A DNA stretch of 64,000 bases from Dipteris shenzhenensis. Its lineage: Eukaryota > Polypodiophyta > Polypodiopsida > Gleicheniales. A program made the translations under genes and the position numbers. Below, one piece after another: positions 34,190 through 45,269 of this stretch. The first letter of the stretch is position 1. Every line of letters begins with the position of its first letter. The stretch is from assembly GCA_047967505.1 (NCBI GenBank), contig CM106538.1; one strand, 5' to 3'. The notes beneath the pieces were generated by a model. The model searched no databases and was not told the origin of the DNA. It was given only the letters and a program-made list of their open reading frames with translations.

Positions 34190-34530
34190 CTAATATCCTC
34201 TAGATTTATCTCTAATCGTGAATTCATCTCCGTCAAAGATGACTCGATAGTTGTGTTCTGTCATTTGACCAACTGATAAGACGTTGTTGCTGAGTTTTAG
34301 AACATCTTTCACCAATCCTTTTGTACTAGTGAAATTGTTCATAGGGACAATGCCTTTCCCTTGAATTGGATTCGGTGTGTTATCTACAGTGTACATAACA
34401 TTCTTATGTCCTTCTAATGGTTTCATCTCTATGAACCATTTCCTAATGCTTTGTCACATGACATGATGCACCGCTGTCAATATACCAAGGATCCTGATTT
34501 GCTTGATAACACAATTCTCCTTTTGAATTG
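34190..34530 (-). pseudogene. Copia family 2 copy A protease
   Basis: The minus frame near 34455-34505 encodes PWYIDSGASCHVTKH with the D-S-G active site intact. 34190-34426 continues with MKPLEGHKNVMYTVDNTPN and NNVLSVGQMTEHNYRV. A stop lies between the two blocks. Confidence 0.85.
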
Positions 34531-34539
34531 CAATCAATA

Positions 34540-35727
34540 TCAAGATCGACAGTTTCAGTCTTCTACATATACCTACTTGCAAGGAACATATTCTTAGGAT
34601 CATTGGCATAATGACTGTTACTTGAATGTCCACTATGATGATTTCCTCTTCCTCGAAAATTCCCTCGATTGCTGGACTAACCACCTTGGATGTGCTGGTT
34701 CTTGTGGCAATCTCTTTCATAGTGTTCAAAATTATGATAGTAATCACACTGAATTTTTGACACATTGGTGGATGCATTCCCTCATCCTTGGAATCTTCCT
34801 TGGTTGGAATGATTTCCTCTTTTTTTATGCTAATGTTGTTGAGGATGATGCTGATGTTGATTCTAACTTTGATGTTGACTTTGTTGTTGATGATGACCAC
34901 TTCATTGGAATGATCCACCTCTACCTCTGCTTCTATCTGAAGCAATGAATGCATGATCATTGGAATGACCTTTGCGTGTATGAATGGCTTGCTAATTGAG
35001 TTCTTCACCAAGTAAGACTAACTAGAGTTCTTCCAGTGTTGGAATTTTCCCCTGGATGGCAATACTTTGGACTAGATTCTTGTATCCTCTCCTATTCCAT
35101 TCAGGATGACTTGAACATTTCTATCGGATTTATGGTCTCTCCTACTATTATAAGTTGATTGTTGTAATTCTTGATCTTGAGTACGTAAGCATGACCCATT
35201 TCACTACTGTTGTGAAAACTCTGGCTCATTTGGATTCTCAATGTGAGACTTGTGGAAGTGTTCTTGAACTCATAAAGAGTGTGAGAATCTTCGAAGTGTA
35301 CTTGGATTCTCAAAGTGAGAATCCTGGAAGTGTTCTTCGACTCATAAAGAGTTGCGAACATATCCCATGCTTCTTTTGATGTCTTCACTATGTTGAGTTG
35401 TCCTAGCATGACATCTTGCTTGATCAAATGATATGCATATTTGTCTTTCTTGTCCCATTCTACATGTGCTCGAGCAATGGCAAGATCTGCTACTACAAGT
35501 GCGGTCACTATTGGTGTAGCTATAGATCCTATTGTTGGTGTTGTGGCAACAGGTAGAGTAGAGCTATTGCTAGCTAGATTGTCCAATGGTCTAAGTGTAG
35601 ACCCATCGACATATCCCCATTTGTCTTGAAGTACAAGAATGGTCTCCATTCGATATTTCTATGTGCCATAGTTGGAGTTGTCTAGCTTAGCAGATGCCTC
35701 CAAATTGAGGTCACTAGTTGTAGACAT
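34540..35727 (-). pseudogene. Copia family 2 copy A gag
   Basis: The probable start is the ATG complement at 35725-35727 (MSTTSDLNLEASAKLDNSNY). The block 35101-35649 contains KEAWDMFATLYESKN. There a local duplication repeats the ESKNTSRILTLRIQ segment. The zinc knuckle near 34715 reads with Tyr in place of the second Cys. The remaining region (34454-35011) is frameshifted. Confidence 0.82.
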
Positions 35728-35817
35728 GGTGCAAGAAATGTACTCAAAGTGTCTCTGAAATCACTGTCTGAATCAAATGCAAAACATTGATTGTAAGCAA
35801 TGAAGATAGAACTACAT

Positions 35818-35955
35818 ACAAGGCTTGTGGAAAATGATTCCGAGAATAGCCCCAGGAGGCTTTACAAGGCTTGTGGCAAATGATTCCGAGAATAGCCAAG
35901 AGGCTTTACAAGGCTCGAAACAATGTGCACAATGCCGAAAAATAGCCAAATAGGC
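35818..35955. repeat. 44-46-bp tandem repeat, about three units
   Basis: Units beginning ACAAGGCT start at 35818, 35864 and 35908, each containing AATAGCC and AGGCTTTACA. The third is diverged. It lies just upstream (minus sense) of copy A gag, where the leader should be. Confidence 0.8.
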
Positions 35956-37440
35956 TTTACAATGATGGCATGTTTGTGTGAAATCAAATCATGTGCTATC
36001 TGCCCACTAAACAATCGGTCAATGCCTCTATACATTGTGAAATCTACTCACTAAACTATGGAATGTCACATTTCAAGAAATGTAAGGATGTGAAATTGCA
36101 TCTGAGCGAAGGGATTGACTCCAAGTAGGAACTATTTGGGAATCTTTCAGCATGGGTTCAATTGGCTACTTGGAGTTCTCTCCGCTATGGATGATTTAAT
36201 GTACTCTGATCTAGATCTAGACCAACAATCAAGCGAAGAAAAAGCAGCAAATAATTTATTTTCTTTGTTCATTTTAGGTTCTGCGTCAGATGCATCGATG
36301 TAGAGGTTGATGTAAGTGCAAGAAGTGGATTTACCGTCGAGGCTCAAAAGTGTGTGATACTTGTACCAAAATCTGTGCATGATGTGACAAGCGCATAGAA
36401 CACAAAAAAGTGAGTGTTTTTTCTTTTTTGAGTGCCCTCAAATTCTTCCTAGATCAAGTGATACGGCTTGATCTAGGTGGAGGGGCAAAAAGGGTGCTAG
36501 TGATGATGTGGCACTCAAGGTCACATGCAAGGGTGTGCCTACCAAGGGATGTGGCAGTGGAGCAATGATGATGTGGCAAAGAGGGTGCACATGTAGTGCA
36601 TAGTGTGCCTCTAGAGGGGCAACTATGCGTGCAAGGGGTCACTGCACGTGCAGATGCTGAGTTGGTAGCTGAGGTGGCAATGCTAATTGGACTTGATGAT
36701 GTGACAATGTAGATAAGAGTTGCTTATGTGGCAAAGAAGATAAGGGTGCCACGTGTTTCAGTCTTGACCAAACTTCATTGTGATGACCCAACCAAGGGTT
36801 ATCTTGACCTAGGGTTAACTTGACCAACCCTATCCACTTGCTTCAGGGTTAATCGTATCCAGGTTAGTCTGACCCTTATCTGCCACATGTCAACAATTAG
36901 ACTAGCCCATGGTATATGGTGACCAAGGTGTGGCCAACCCTGAGGATAGGGTTGCCACCATTACTATCAAAATCTGTGGGATTTTGACAAAATCTTTTAG
37001 ATTCCGTAATTGCCATCATCCTTCTCTGTGGAGCTTATAGTGGAGCCCATATGGATGAGTTGGGAGCCACATTTGCCTCCTCGGGTTGTGAGCAAGGCTG
37101 AGCACTGAGGTTGATGTAGTTCGTGTTATTGATGTCATCGTCATCGCTGGTGTGTCTCATGGAAGAATTCATCAAGAGCGGGCATGCACATGGTTGGCAA
37201 GTCTTATGGAGCTGCTGGTCTCTAGGCAATAGCCAATGGGTCATTTGGAGCTTGAGATCTACGTAGTCGATGGAGGAACTACAAGGATATTGGAGTTGTT
37301 GTAGATGGCAGAGGTGTTGGTGGCTAAGGTGCATAGGAGATTTAGCTTACATATAGAGCTGCTTTAGTCAAAGGAGCATCGTGTAGCAAGTAGTGTGGAT
37401 GGCATCATTAATCGTGGATGAAATCGATTCATTCAGTATA
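35956..37440. other. Spacer between the two family-2 copies
   Basis: No coding family was recognised. The 5' LTRs of copies A and B, which face each other here, would be expected in this stretch, but no matching pair could be seen. The remaining sequence may be old LTR or leader that has diverged. Confidence 0.4.
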
Positions 37441-37616
37441 GCCGTATCATTTGATGAAACAGAATGTGCAAGATGTCATGCTAGGAAAGCTTAACATAGT
37501 GAAGACATACAAAGAAGCATGGGATATGTTTGCAACTCTTTATGAGTCCAAGAACAAATCTAGGATTCTCACACTAAGAAACTAGATCAAATAGAGTTTC
37601 TGCAACATCGATGAAA
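37440..37616 (+). pseudogene. Copia family 2 copy B gag, 5' part
   Basis: Encodes DVMLGKLNIVKTYKEAWDMF and LYESKNKSRILTL, parallel to copy A gag. An in-frame TAG follows RN. The gag frame is interrupted by the copy E insertion at 37617. Confidence 0.8.
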
Positions 37617-37966
37617 TGTGAAGATAGTGGGAGAGAGGGAAGAAGTCTCACTTGCGGCTTTCTCACATACACAATGGAGGAATACACACAAAGATGGAGG
37701 CTAAAAACAGTTTTCCTCTTCTTAGTTGTGAAAGCCAAAAGAACTCAAGTACAAAGAAATAGGAGAACCCTATATGTGGGTCTCAAACCAAACTCAGCTA
37801 ACTAAGGTGGCATACTAACTGAGCCATGAACTAGAGTACATAAGGATAGCTATCATCCGGCTATTATTCGTGGGCGGTGTACCAACCGCATCTGTAGCTA
37901 ACAAGTCGGTGACATAAATGCACAATGGTCACCCTAGCATATCACGAGGAGCTCGATATCTCAACA
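37617..37966 (-). repeat. Copia family 3 copy E, 3' LTR
   Basis: 350-bp direct repeat of 42726-43077. The polypurine tract (plus-strand CTTCCCCTCAAG, 37967-37978) follows at its inner edge. Confidence 0.94.
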
Positions 37967-37989
37967 CTTCCCCTCAAGCTCAATCCCAA

Positions 37990-38550
37990 TTCCTGCACAC
38001 CAAGCAGGTCTCTAAACTTGTGCAGCTTCTTTGCACCCAATGCCTTCATAAATATGTCAGCTACCTGATCCTCTGTGCTGACATAAACTAGATCAATAAG
38101 ACCTAGTAAAACCTTCTCCCGCACATAGTGATAATGCACCTCAATGTGCTTTGTTCTAGCATGATAGACTGGGTTATTTGCCAAGTGTATACTGCTCATG
38201 TTGTCACAATAAATGACAACTGGCCCATCTGTAGACTGATGCATATCATAGAGTAGTTTATGCAACCAAGCTACCTCACATGCAGCCATTGCTGCACCCC
38301 TGTACTCAGCCTTTGTGCTTGACAAGGCAACTGTAGGATGTTTCTTGCTGCTCCAAGTGACTGCAGCACTCCCAAAAGAGAACACATATCCACTGGTAGA
38401 TCGTCTATCAGAAATACTACCAGCCCCAGTGTATCCATGCAACTGTATTTGAACCCCATCCTTATAAAATAGTCCATACTGCAATGTGGACTTCACATAC
38501 CTGAGTATGCATCTAGCCGCATCCAAATGCGGTTTCCTTAAAGCCTGCAT
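37990..38550 (-). pseudogene. Copia family 3 copy E RNase H
   Basis: One open block of about 200 codons. It contains LDAARCILRYVKSTLQYGLF, DRRSTSGYVFSFGSAAVTWS and STKAEYRGAAMAACEVAWL. YCDNMSSIHLANNPVYHART and DQVADIFMKALGAKK follow. The motif usually reading YTDADW is altered to YTGAGS, so an RNase H acidic residue is lost. Confidence 0.9.
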
Positions 38551-38553
38551 AAA

Positions 38554-39477
38554 CTAACTTACCAATCCAACAGCATAGCTCAAATCTGGCCTGGTAATAG
38601 TCATATAAATCAAACTTCCTACTATGCATCTGTACATAGTAGGGTCTTCCAGAAGCTCACCTGCATCTGCGCTCAGCTTCACACTCTGCTCTAAAGGAAC
38701 TGAAAAAGGCTTACAGCTTGTCATCCCATATTTGGATAGCATGTCCAATCCATACTGCCTCTGCAAGAGCTGTATCCCACTTGGTGATCTAATCACCTCA
38801 ATGCCCAAGAAATAATGCAGCTCTCCCAAATCCTTCATCTCAAACTTCTACTTCAATAGCATTTTCACATGAAGGATATCTTCATCACTATCACCTGTGA
38901 TGATCAAATCATCAACATAAATGACAAGCAGCATAATACCTTTCTCTATTTTTCTCACATAAAGTGAGAAATCTGCCTTGGAAATCTGAAAGCGAAGAGT
39001 GACATGATACTGTCCTATCTTATCAGACCTTGCTCTAGGTGCTTGCTTCAAGCCATACAAGGCTTTCTTCAACCTGCAAACAAACTCAAGATGAACAGCA
39101 TGAACATAACCTGGTGGTTGCTCCATAAACACCTCTTCTTGCAAATCACCATGCAAGAAGGCATTCTTTACATCCATCTGATGTAAAGACCATCCCTTTG
39201 ATGCAGCCATAGCAATGACTGCTCTTATGGTTGCCATCCTTGCAACCGAACTGAATGTTTCTTCATAATCAATGCCATATGTCTGTGCATAGCCCTTGAC
39301 AACTAATCTTGCCTTGTATCTGTTTATAGAACCATCTACATTGTGCTTGACCTTAGAAACCCACTTATAGCCAATTGCATTCTTGTCTTTAGGCAAAGGC
39401 GCCAATTCCCATGTAGCATTTGCTTCCAAGGCATCCATTTCTTCATCCATGGCTTTCTCCCATTTTTCTTTTCCCAT
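38554..39477 (-). pseudogene. Copia family 3 copy E reverse transcriptase
   Basis: 38848-39477 contains WELAPLPKDKNAIGYKWVSK, YKARLVVKGYAQTYGIDYEE and HQMDVKNAFLHGDLQEEVF. It also holds the intact catalytic VIYVDDLIITGDSD. A single stop (TAG) at about 38848 separates it from 38554-38838 (MKDLGELHYFLGIEVI, MLSKYGMTSCKPFSVPLEQ). Confidence 0.93.
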
Positions 39478-39507
39478 GGCTTGCTCAAAGGAAGTGGGTT
39501 CTGGTTC

Positions 39508-40797
39508 CTATATCACTTTGACCATATAGGCATAATGAATGGCTGTAAATCCATCATATTTCAGCCTATCCACAGGATATCTAGCTCTAGTAGACCTGCA
39601 CAAAATAGGCTCACTTCCATATGCTCTCAAAACATCCCTGGTCTTCCTTACTCCAGGTGTAACAATAGAAGGAATACCCAACTCATCATCAATGCTCTGT
39701 TTTGAGCCACTGGATTCACCATCCACATAAGAGTGACCTACATTCACATCAAACATGGGCTGATCTATCTTCTATTTTCCTTTTCGTGATACCTACATAC
39801 CACTATTTGCATTGCTTTGAGGAGATTCTGCTGATCTCAATCTACCTGTCCATGGTGAAGTATGTGAACCACTACTAGAGGACACTGCAGGTCCACTAAT
39901 ATTTTGTGATTGCTGCTGTGAATTCTGTGCAGCATTACCATTTTGTGCATCTACATCATCAATCACATTTACTGGTTTATACTAGCTACTCATCTCATCA
40001 AAAACAACATCTTTGCTCACTGTAGACTTACGAGTAGAAGGGTTATAGCATCTATACCCTTTCTACTGCAGAGAATAGCCAATAAAGATGCACTTCTCAG
40101 CTTTTGGATCCAACTTGGATCTCAACTCATTTGGCACATGAACATAGGCAATGCAACCAAAAATTTTCAAATGAGAAATATCCGGTTTCCTACCAGTATA
40201 CATCTCCTCTAGCATCATGCCATGTATTGCTGCAGTGGGAGTCCTGTTCATTATGTAAACTGCTATAGCAACTGCTTCAGCCCAATAATAATTTGGTGGG
40301 TCTTTTTCATTTAGCATGGCCCGAGATACCTCTCTAATATGCCTATTTTTCCTTTCTGCAAGTCCATTTTGCTGTGGGGTATGACTGCATGAATATTGTT
40401 GCTTAATGCCATGCTCCTGTAGGAACCTTGCAAACTCATTTGAGAGGTACTCTCCCCCTCCATCTGACCTTAGGCATTTTTTTTGCAAGCCTGTTTCTTT
40501 TTCAGCCATAGCTTTAAAAGCTTTGAAATGCCCAAACACTTCACTTTTCTTTTTCATAAAATGCACCCAAACTTTTATGCTGTAGTCATCAATAAAAGGG
40601 ACAAAATAATGATAGCCTCCAATAGATGCAGCTTTAGTAGTCCACACATCAGAGTGGATTAATTCCAATGGCTTCTTACTCTCTTCAACATGCCTAGGAA
40701 ATGGTTTCCTTGCGTGTTTTCCAAATTGACAGACTTCACATACCTTATGCATTTCTGCAACCTTGAATTTAGGCAATCCTGCAACAATATCCTGCAT
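39508..40797 (-). pseudogene. Copia family 3 copy E integrase
   Basis: The block 40063-40797 (244 codons) holds the full core: zinc-binding end (CEVCQFGKHARKPFP), ELIHSDVW (Asp 1), LRSDGGGEYLSNEF (Asp 2), and HTPQQNGLAERKNRHI (Glu). All three catalytic residues are intact. FGCIAYVHVPNELRSKLDP follows. The linker 39508-39756 leads to RT but is separated by stops. Confidence 0.93.
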
Positions 40798-40816
40798 TGA
40801 TTTAAGTCACTGTACA

Positions 40817-41314
40817 TTAACATGACCAACGTTTATGCCAAATATCAATATCTGCAACTACACCGGTCCCATGTGCAAACAACATTGCTGCACTCAATTC
40901 AGGCATGTCCGCATCCAATGTAAACATCATGTTCTTCTTCTTTCCTTTTGCTATCAAGCGACTGTTATTTTTTATATCCTCAACAAAGCATCCATGAGGA
41001 TTAAATCTAACCTGCAAGCCCTGCTCAACCATTTGACCAACAGAAACCAGGTTCTTGGTGATATTCGGGACATGAAATACATCAGACAGGTATTTCTTTT
41101 TCCCATCCTGCATAGACAAAGGAATTTTACCAATCTGCATAATAGGATGTGCAGTATCATCACCAATCTCCACAAATCCTGGTCTTTCCATTTTTCTTGC
41201 ATCCTGCATCCATTTTGCATGACCTGTCATGTGGTTTGATGCACCTGAGTCAACATACCACACATCATTTCCTTCTTTTGCACTTGTCACAGAATTGGTC
41301 ATGTGCTGCACCAT
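40817..41314 (-). pseudogene. Copia family 3 copy E protease and GAG-pre-integrase
   Basis: A 165-codon frame with VWYVDSGASNHMTGHAKWM (D-S-G intact), KKKYLSDVFHVPNITKNLVS and DIDIWHKR. A one-base change near 40830 shifts the frame at the IWHKR-GHVN junction, so this and the integrase are no longer joined. Confidence 0.92.
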
Positions 41315-41385
41315 AAACAGATGCTCATTTATGTCATCACCCTGTCTACTAGAAGATGCATAATTTCCTTATTGCAATTTTCCAT

Positions 41386-42270
41386 TCATAATGTCATTCT
41401 GCTTTTTGAAGTAGTCTTTAGCCATATGACCCATTTTACCACAATAGTAGCATTCAACATTGATGTTTGCATTTTGGCCTCTCTGCCATCCACCATGACC
41501 TCTTTGCTCCCCCTGCCTCTAGAGTTACCACGTCCTCCTCCAAAGGACTGGTTTTCTTGAGTTTGCTGCATATTTTGATTTCTACCACAGCCTCCAGATC
41601 GGCCTCCTCTACCTGTGCCTCTACCTCTTCCAGCATTTGAGTAGAAGACAGTTTCTTTTGAAGTTTCTCGTGAAGAAGATGCACCACCATTTCTCTGCTC
41701 TTCAGAAATTAGAAGAGCAAACAACTCCTCAAAATCAGGAAATTTTTCACGGACGGCAATGGATGTCCGGAACTATGCATAATCCTTTCCTAGACCATTC
41801 AAGGTCACAGAAACTAGATCATCATCTTCTACTGGCGACCCAATGGAAGCAAGTGCATCTGCAATTTTCTTCACCTTCATGTGGTAGTCATTGATGCTCG
41901 TATTTTCTCTCTGCACATTGTGCAACTCCTGCTTGAGCTGCATTTTCTTGGCTTGCGTATTTGTGCTGTTCATTTTTGCCAAAGTATCCTATGCCTCCTT
42001 TGGCATACTTGCATCCTGAATATGCACAATCATGGAATCTGAAATACTGATAGACAGCCAGTACATAACTTTTTTGGCTCTCTCATGCCATCCTTTAAAT
42101 GCCTGCATTTCCTGTTGATTGGGAACATTAGGAAGAACTGGTTCTTTTTCATTTCCTGTAATGAACTCCCAATAGCCTTTTCCCATAAGGAAATTCGTCA
42201 TTCTAAACTTCCATGCTTTGAAGTTGTTCTTGTCAAGCTTTTCAGTGACAATCTATGAAAGAGAATCAGA
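41386..42270 (-). pseudogene. Copia family 3 copy E gag
   Basis: The gag reads from about 42270 (SLSQIVTEKLDKNNFKAWKF) through GYWEFITGNEKEPVLPNVPN. It continues with NSTNTQAKKMQLKQELHNVQ and the Gly/Arg-rich RGRGTGRGGRSGGCGRN. The zinc knuckle CYYCGKMGHMAKDY has Tyr instead of the last Cys. Stops lie near 41990 and 41775. Confidence 0.9.
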
Positions 42271-42713
42271 CACCATTATAGAACACTACAAAAAATTCTG
42301 TCACTGCAAAAAACACAACTTCTGCCTCACACTGGCAAATCTGCAAAACTAACGAAAGTGGTATTTGACCACACAGTCATTTCCTAGTGACCATTTTGCA
42401 TCAACAGGCAATAAGGATGATTTTGTAACTCCCAGTATCTCTGCGCACAGGCATATCATGCAATTTCTACGGCAACTTTTCACCTCAAATCAGAAAAATA
42501 AAGTCACCAAGGGCCTTGCCTCTCCCAGAGCATATACTACCCTCTCGCCACACCACAAAGGGCATCTCAATCTGAGACAGTGCACTCTTGCACTTCCGGC
42601 TGTGCTACCTATAGAGATTTGCTCCTAAACTCGAAAAAGGAAAGCAACACTGGTCCTCTTACCAGGACACCGCGAACTTGGTTTGCTTTCTTGAGCTCCT
42701 TACCACGAACTAG

Positions 42714-42725
42714 GCTCTGATACCA
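42714..42725 (-). other. Primer binding site of copy E
   Basis: TGGTATCAGAGC on the minus strand, directly after the 5' LTR, matches the initiator tRNA-Met site without mismatch. Confidence 0.93.
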
Positions 42726-43077
42726 TGTGAAGTTAGTGGGAGAGAGGGAAGGAGTCTCACTTATGGCTTTCTCACATACACAATGGGGGAATACACACAA
42801 AGGTGGAGGCTGTAAATAGTTTTCCTCTTCTTAGTTGTGAAAGCCAAAAGAACTCAAGTACAAAGAAATAGGAGAACCCTATATGTGGGTCTCAAACCAA
42901 ACTCAGCTAACTAAGGTGGCATACTAACTAAGCCACGAACTAGAGTACATAAGGATAGCTGTCATCTACCTATTATTCGTGGGCGGTGTACCAACCGCAT
43001 CTGCAGCTAACAAGTCGGTGACATAAATGCACAACGGTCACCCTGGCATATCACGAGTGGAGCTCGATATCTCAACA
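42726..43077 (-). repeat. Copia family 3 copy E, 5' LTR
   Basis: 352 bp, ends TGTGAAG...CTCAACA, followed by the target duplication TGAAA at 43078-43082. Confidence 0.94.
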
Positions 43078-43082
43078 TGAAA

Positions 43083-43545
43083 TTGGTCATGCTTACGTAC
43101 TCAGAATCAAGGATTACAAAAATCAAATCACAACATCTGGAGAGAGTATGGATCTGCAAAAATGGTTCAAGTCATCCTAAATGGACTAGGAGATGGATAT
43201 GAGAATCTAGTCCAAAGTATTGCCATTCAGAGGCAAATTCCAACACTAGAAGAGTTGCAGTCAATGTTACTTGATGAAGAACTCAAAACTCAGCCATTCA
43301 AGCATGCAAAAGTTATTCTAATGATCAGGCATTCACAGCTTCAGATAGAGGTAAAGGTAAAGGTAAAGCATCTCAGAGAAGTGGTCATTAGCATCAAAGT
43401 CATCATCATCCTGAGCGCATTAACATCAACATCCAAGAGGAAATCATTCCAACAGAGGAAGAGTTCAAGGACGAGGGATTGCATCCACCATGTTAAGCAT
43501 TCAATCAACTACTGTCATAAGTTTGGACACTATGAAAGAGATTGA
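43083..43545 (+). pseudogene. Copia family 2 copy B gag, 3' part
   Basis: It continues gag after copy E with VQVILNGLGDGYENLVQSIA, RQIPTLEELQSMLLDEELK and a basic region. A partial zinc knuckle (YCHKFGHYERD) follows and meets a stop. Confidence 0.85.
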
Positions 43546-43769
43546 GGAAGAAGTAGTACGACCAAGGAGGTCAATCTAGCACGCAGCAATCAAGGGAATT
43601 TTCATGGAAGACTAAATCATTGTGGTGGACATTCAAGTCATAGTCATTATGCCAATGAACCTCAAAATATGTATCTTGCAAGTGAGGATATGCAGAAGCC
43701 TAAAATAGTGTATCTTGACATTGATTGTAATTCCAAATGGGAATGCTGCTATCAAGTTTATTACGCAAA

Positions 43770-44166
43770 TCAAGATCCTTGGTACATTAACAATGGTGCA
43801 TCATCTCATATGACAAAGCATTAGGAATGGTTCATAAAGATGAAACCATTAGAAGGACAGAAGAATGTTATCTACACAGTAGATAATACGCCAAATCTAG
43901 TTCAAGGGAAAGGTGTTATCCCTATGAACAATTTCACTATTATGAAAGGATTGGTGAAAGATGTACTCTATGTTTCAAAGCTCAGTAATAACCTCTTGTC
44001 AGTTGGGCAAATGACAGGACACGACTACAGAGTCATCTTTGATGGAGATGAATGCATGACCAAAGACAAATCCAGAGGATATCACCTAGTAGGAAAAGCA
44101 ATCAAGGAAGGATACTTATTCAGAATGCTAGCTTCAGTACCAAATTTGCATGCCATCTCAGCATAA
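43770..44166 (+). pseudogene. Copia family 2 copy B protease
   Basis: PWYINNGASSHMTKH replaces the active-site D-S-G with N-N-G, so the catalytic Asp is lost. An in-frame TAG follows KH. 43840-44166 continues with MKPLEGQKNVIYTVDNTPN and SNNLLSVGQMTGHDYRVIF. Confidence 0.87.
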
Positions 44167-44179
44167 CAAAAGCCGATGC

Positions 44180-45120
44180 CTCTTTCCGTAGTATGGCATA
44201 AGATATATGGACATGTCAATTTCAAAAGCTTGATGTAGCTAAGAAATTAGAATACAGCAATTGAAATTCCTAAGCTATTACCTATGTATGGGGTTATGCA
44301 CAAACCCGCAACATTAACGGTGCACTTTACTACTTGACTTTCATTGATGACTACAACAGATATTGTCAGGTCTATTTTCTAAAAGAGAAATCTAAAGTCT
44401 TTTCTAGATTTCAAGAATTCAAAGACATGGTAGAGAACTAGACAGGCAAAAAAATAAAGGTCATGAGATTAGAGAGAGAAGGTGAATACCTATCTTCAAC
44501 ATTCATGAACTTTTGCAGAATTAATGGCATTCGAAGACAATTCACATGTGCAGATACTCCGCAGCAGCATGCAATAGCTGAAAGAAAGAATTTACATTAG
44601 TATATAATGCTAGAGCATTGCTCAATGAGAAGCATCTTCCGAATCAGTATAGGGTAGAAGCAGTTGCCATTGTAAACTACTTGCTTAATCGGTTTCCGAC
44701 TAAACTAATTCAAAATATGACATGTTATGAAGCGTTCACTAGATACAAGCCACATAATGCGCATCTCCGCATATTTGGTTGCATTGCATATGCCCACATA
44801 CATTAGTTTGAATTCATTTAGACATTCTCAATTCATTTGACGAATCCCACCTAGCCATATGCTACACCATATGATCCAACATGCAGCATGCACATAGATT
44901 GCATAGGACCTTATGTGTCACTTAACCCTCTTAGGTCATGGGTGAGCCTTGGTGCTTTGGGTGTGATACAAGATTAATGATGGAGATCATTGCGGAAAGT
45001 TGGGTGTTAAGTCATGTAAATGCATCATGGTTGGCTACAAGGAAGAAAGCAAAGCATACAACTTGTATGATCCCATCAACCGAAAGGTCGTCATCTCCAA
45101 AGATGTAATATTTGATTAAG
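44180..45120 (+). pseudogene. Copia family 2 copy B integrase
   Basis: LYYLTFIDDYNRYCQVYFLK precedes MRLEREGEYLSS, where the second catalytic Asp (usual SDNG) is Glu. DTPQQHAIAERKN keeps the Glu. 44618-44806 contains NEKHLPNQYRVEAVAIVNYL and FGCIAYAHIH. An insertion of about 180 bp (44807-44985) follows, and then coding resumes (SCKCIMVGYKEESKAYNLYD). Stops are frequent. Confidence 0.86.
44807..44985. mobile_element. Small insertion of about 180 bp in copy B integrase
   Basis: Copy A reads continuously from AYIHDDHKKK into the next conserved block, whereas copy B has about 180 extra bases between the same points. The extra sequence has no coding similarity. No clear terminal inverted repeat or target duplication could be fixed, so its class (MITE, SINE or other) is unknown. 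Confidence 0.55.
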
Positions 45121-45269
45121 AATCGGAATGAAAAACATCAGATACACAGCAGAGAGTTAAAAGATAGTCACACCGATTACACAGTCACCTATAGAAAAGG
45201 TTGATGAACAAGAGCAAGAATTGCCAGAGACACCCTGAGAAGAGAAACAACTATAAAGCAAGCCACCAA

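Larger units (their letters stand above)
24640..35727 (-). mobile_element. Copia family 2, copy A (outer element of the nest)
   Basis: The left part (24640-26091) carries the LTR-like end, polypurine tract, RNase H and end of RT. The right part (32418-35727) carries the rest of RT, integrase, protease and gag. The two parts join in the RT gene just after YIDDLIVAG, where the family-3 element (26092-32417) is inserted. The 5' LTR and primer site were not found right of gag, so the copy is incomplete at its 5' end. A second copy of the family lies inverted at 37440-46600. Confidence 0.85.
37617..43077 (-). mobile_element. Copia family 3, copy E, complete, inside copy B
   Basis: LTRs at 37617-37966 and 42726-43077 with TGTGAAG...CTCAACA ends. 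A perfect 5-bp duplication TGAAA lies at 37612-37616 and 43078-43082. The primer site and polypurine tract are intact, and all pol domains are present on the minus strand. By eye the LTRs differ at roughly 18 positions in 350 plus a 2-bp gap. Fewer disruptions are present than in copy D, so this is the best-preserved retroelement in the window. Confidence 0.96.

Noticed and set aside
36115-36303. 62-codon plus frame and its antisense partner (36147-36380)
   Set aside because: Short, overlapping on both strands, no motif.
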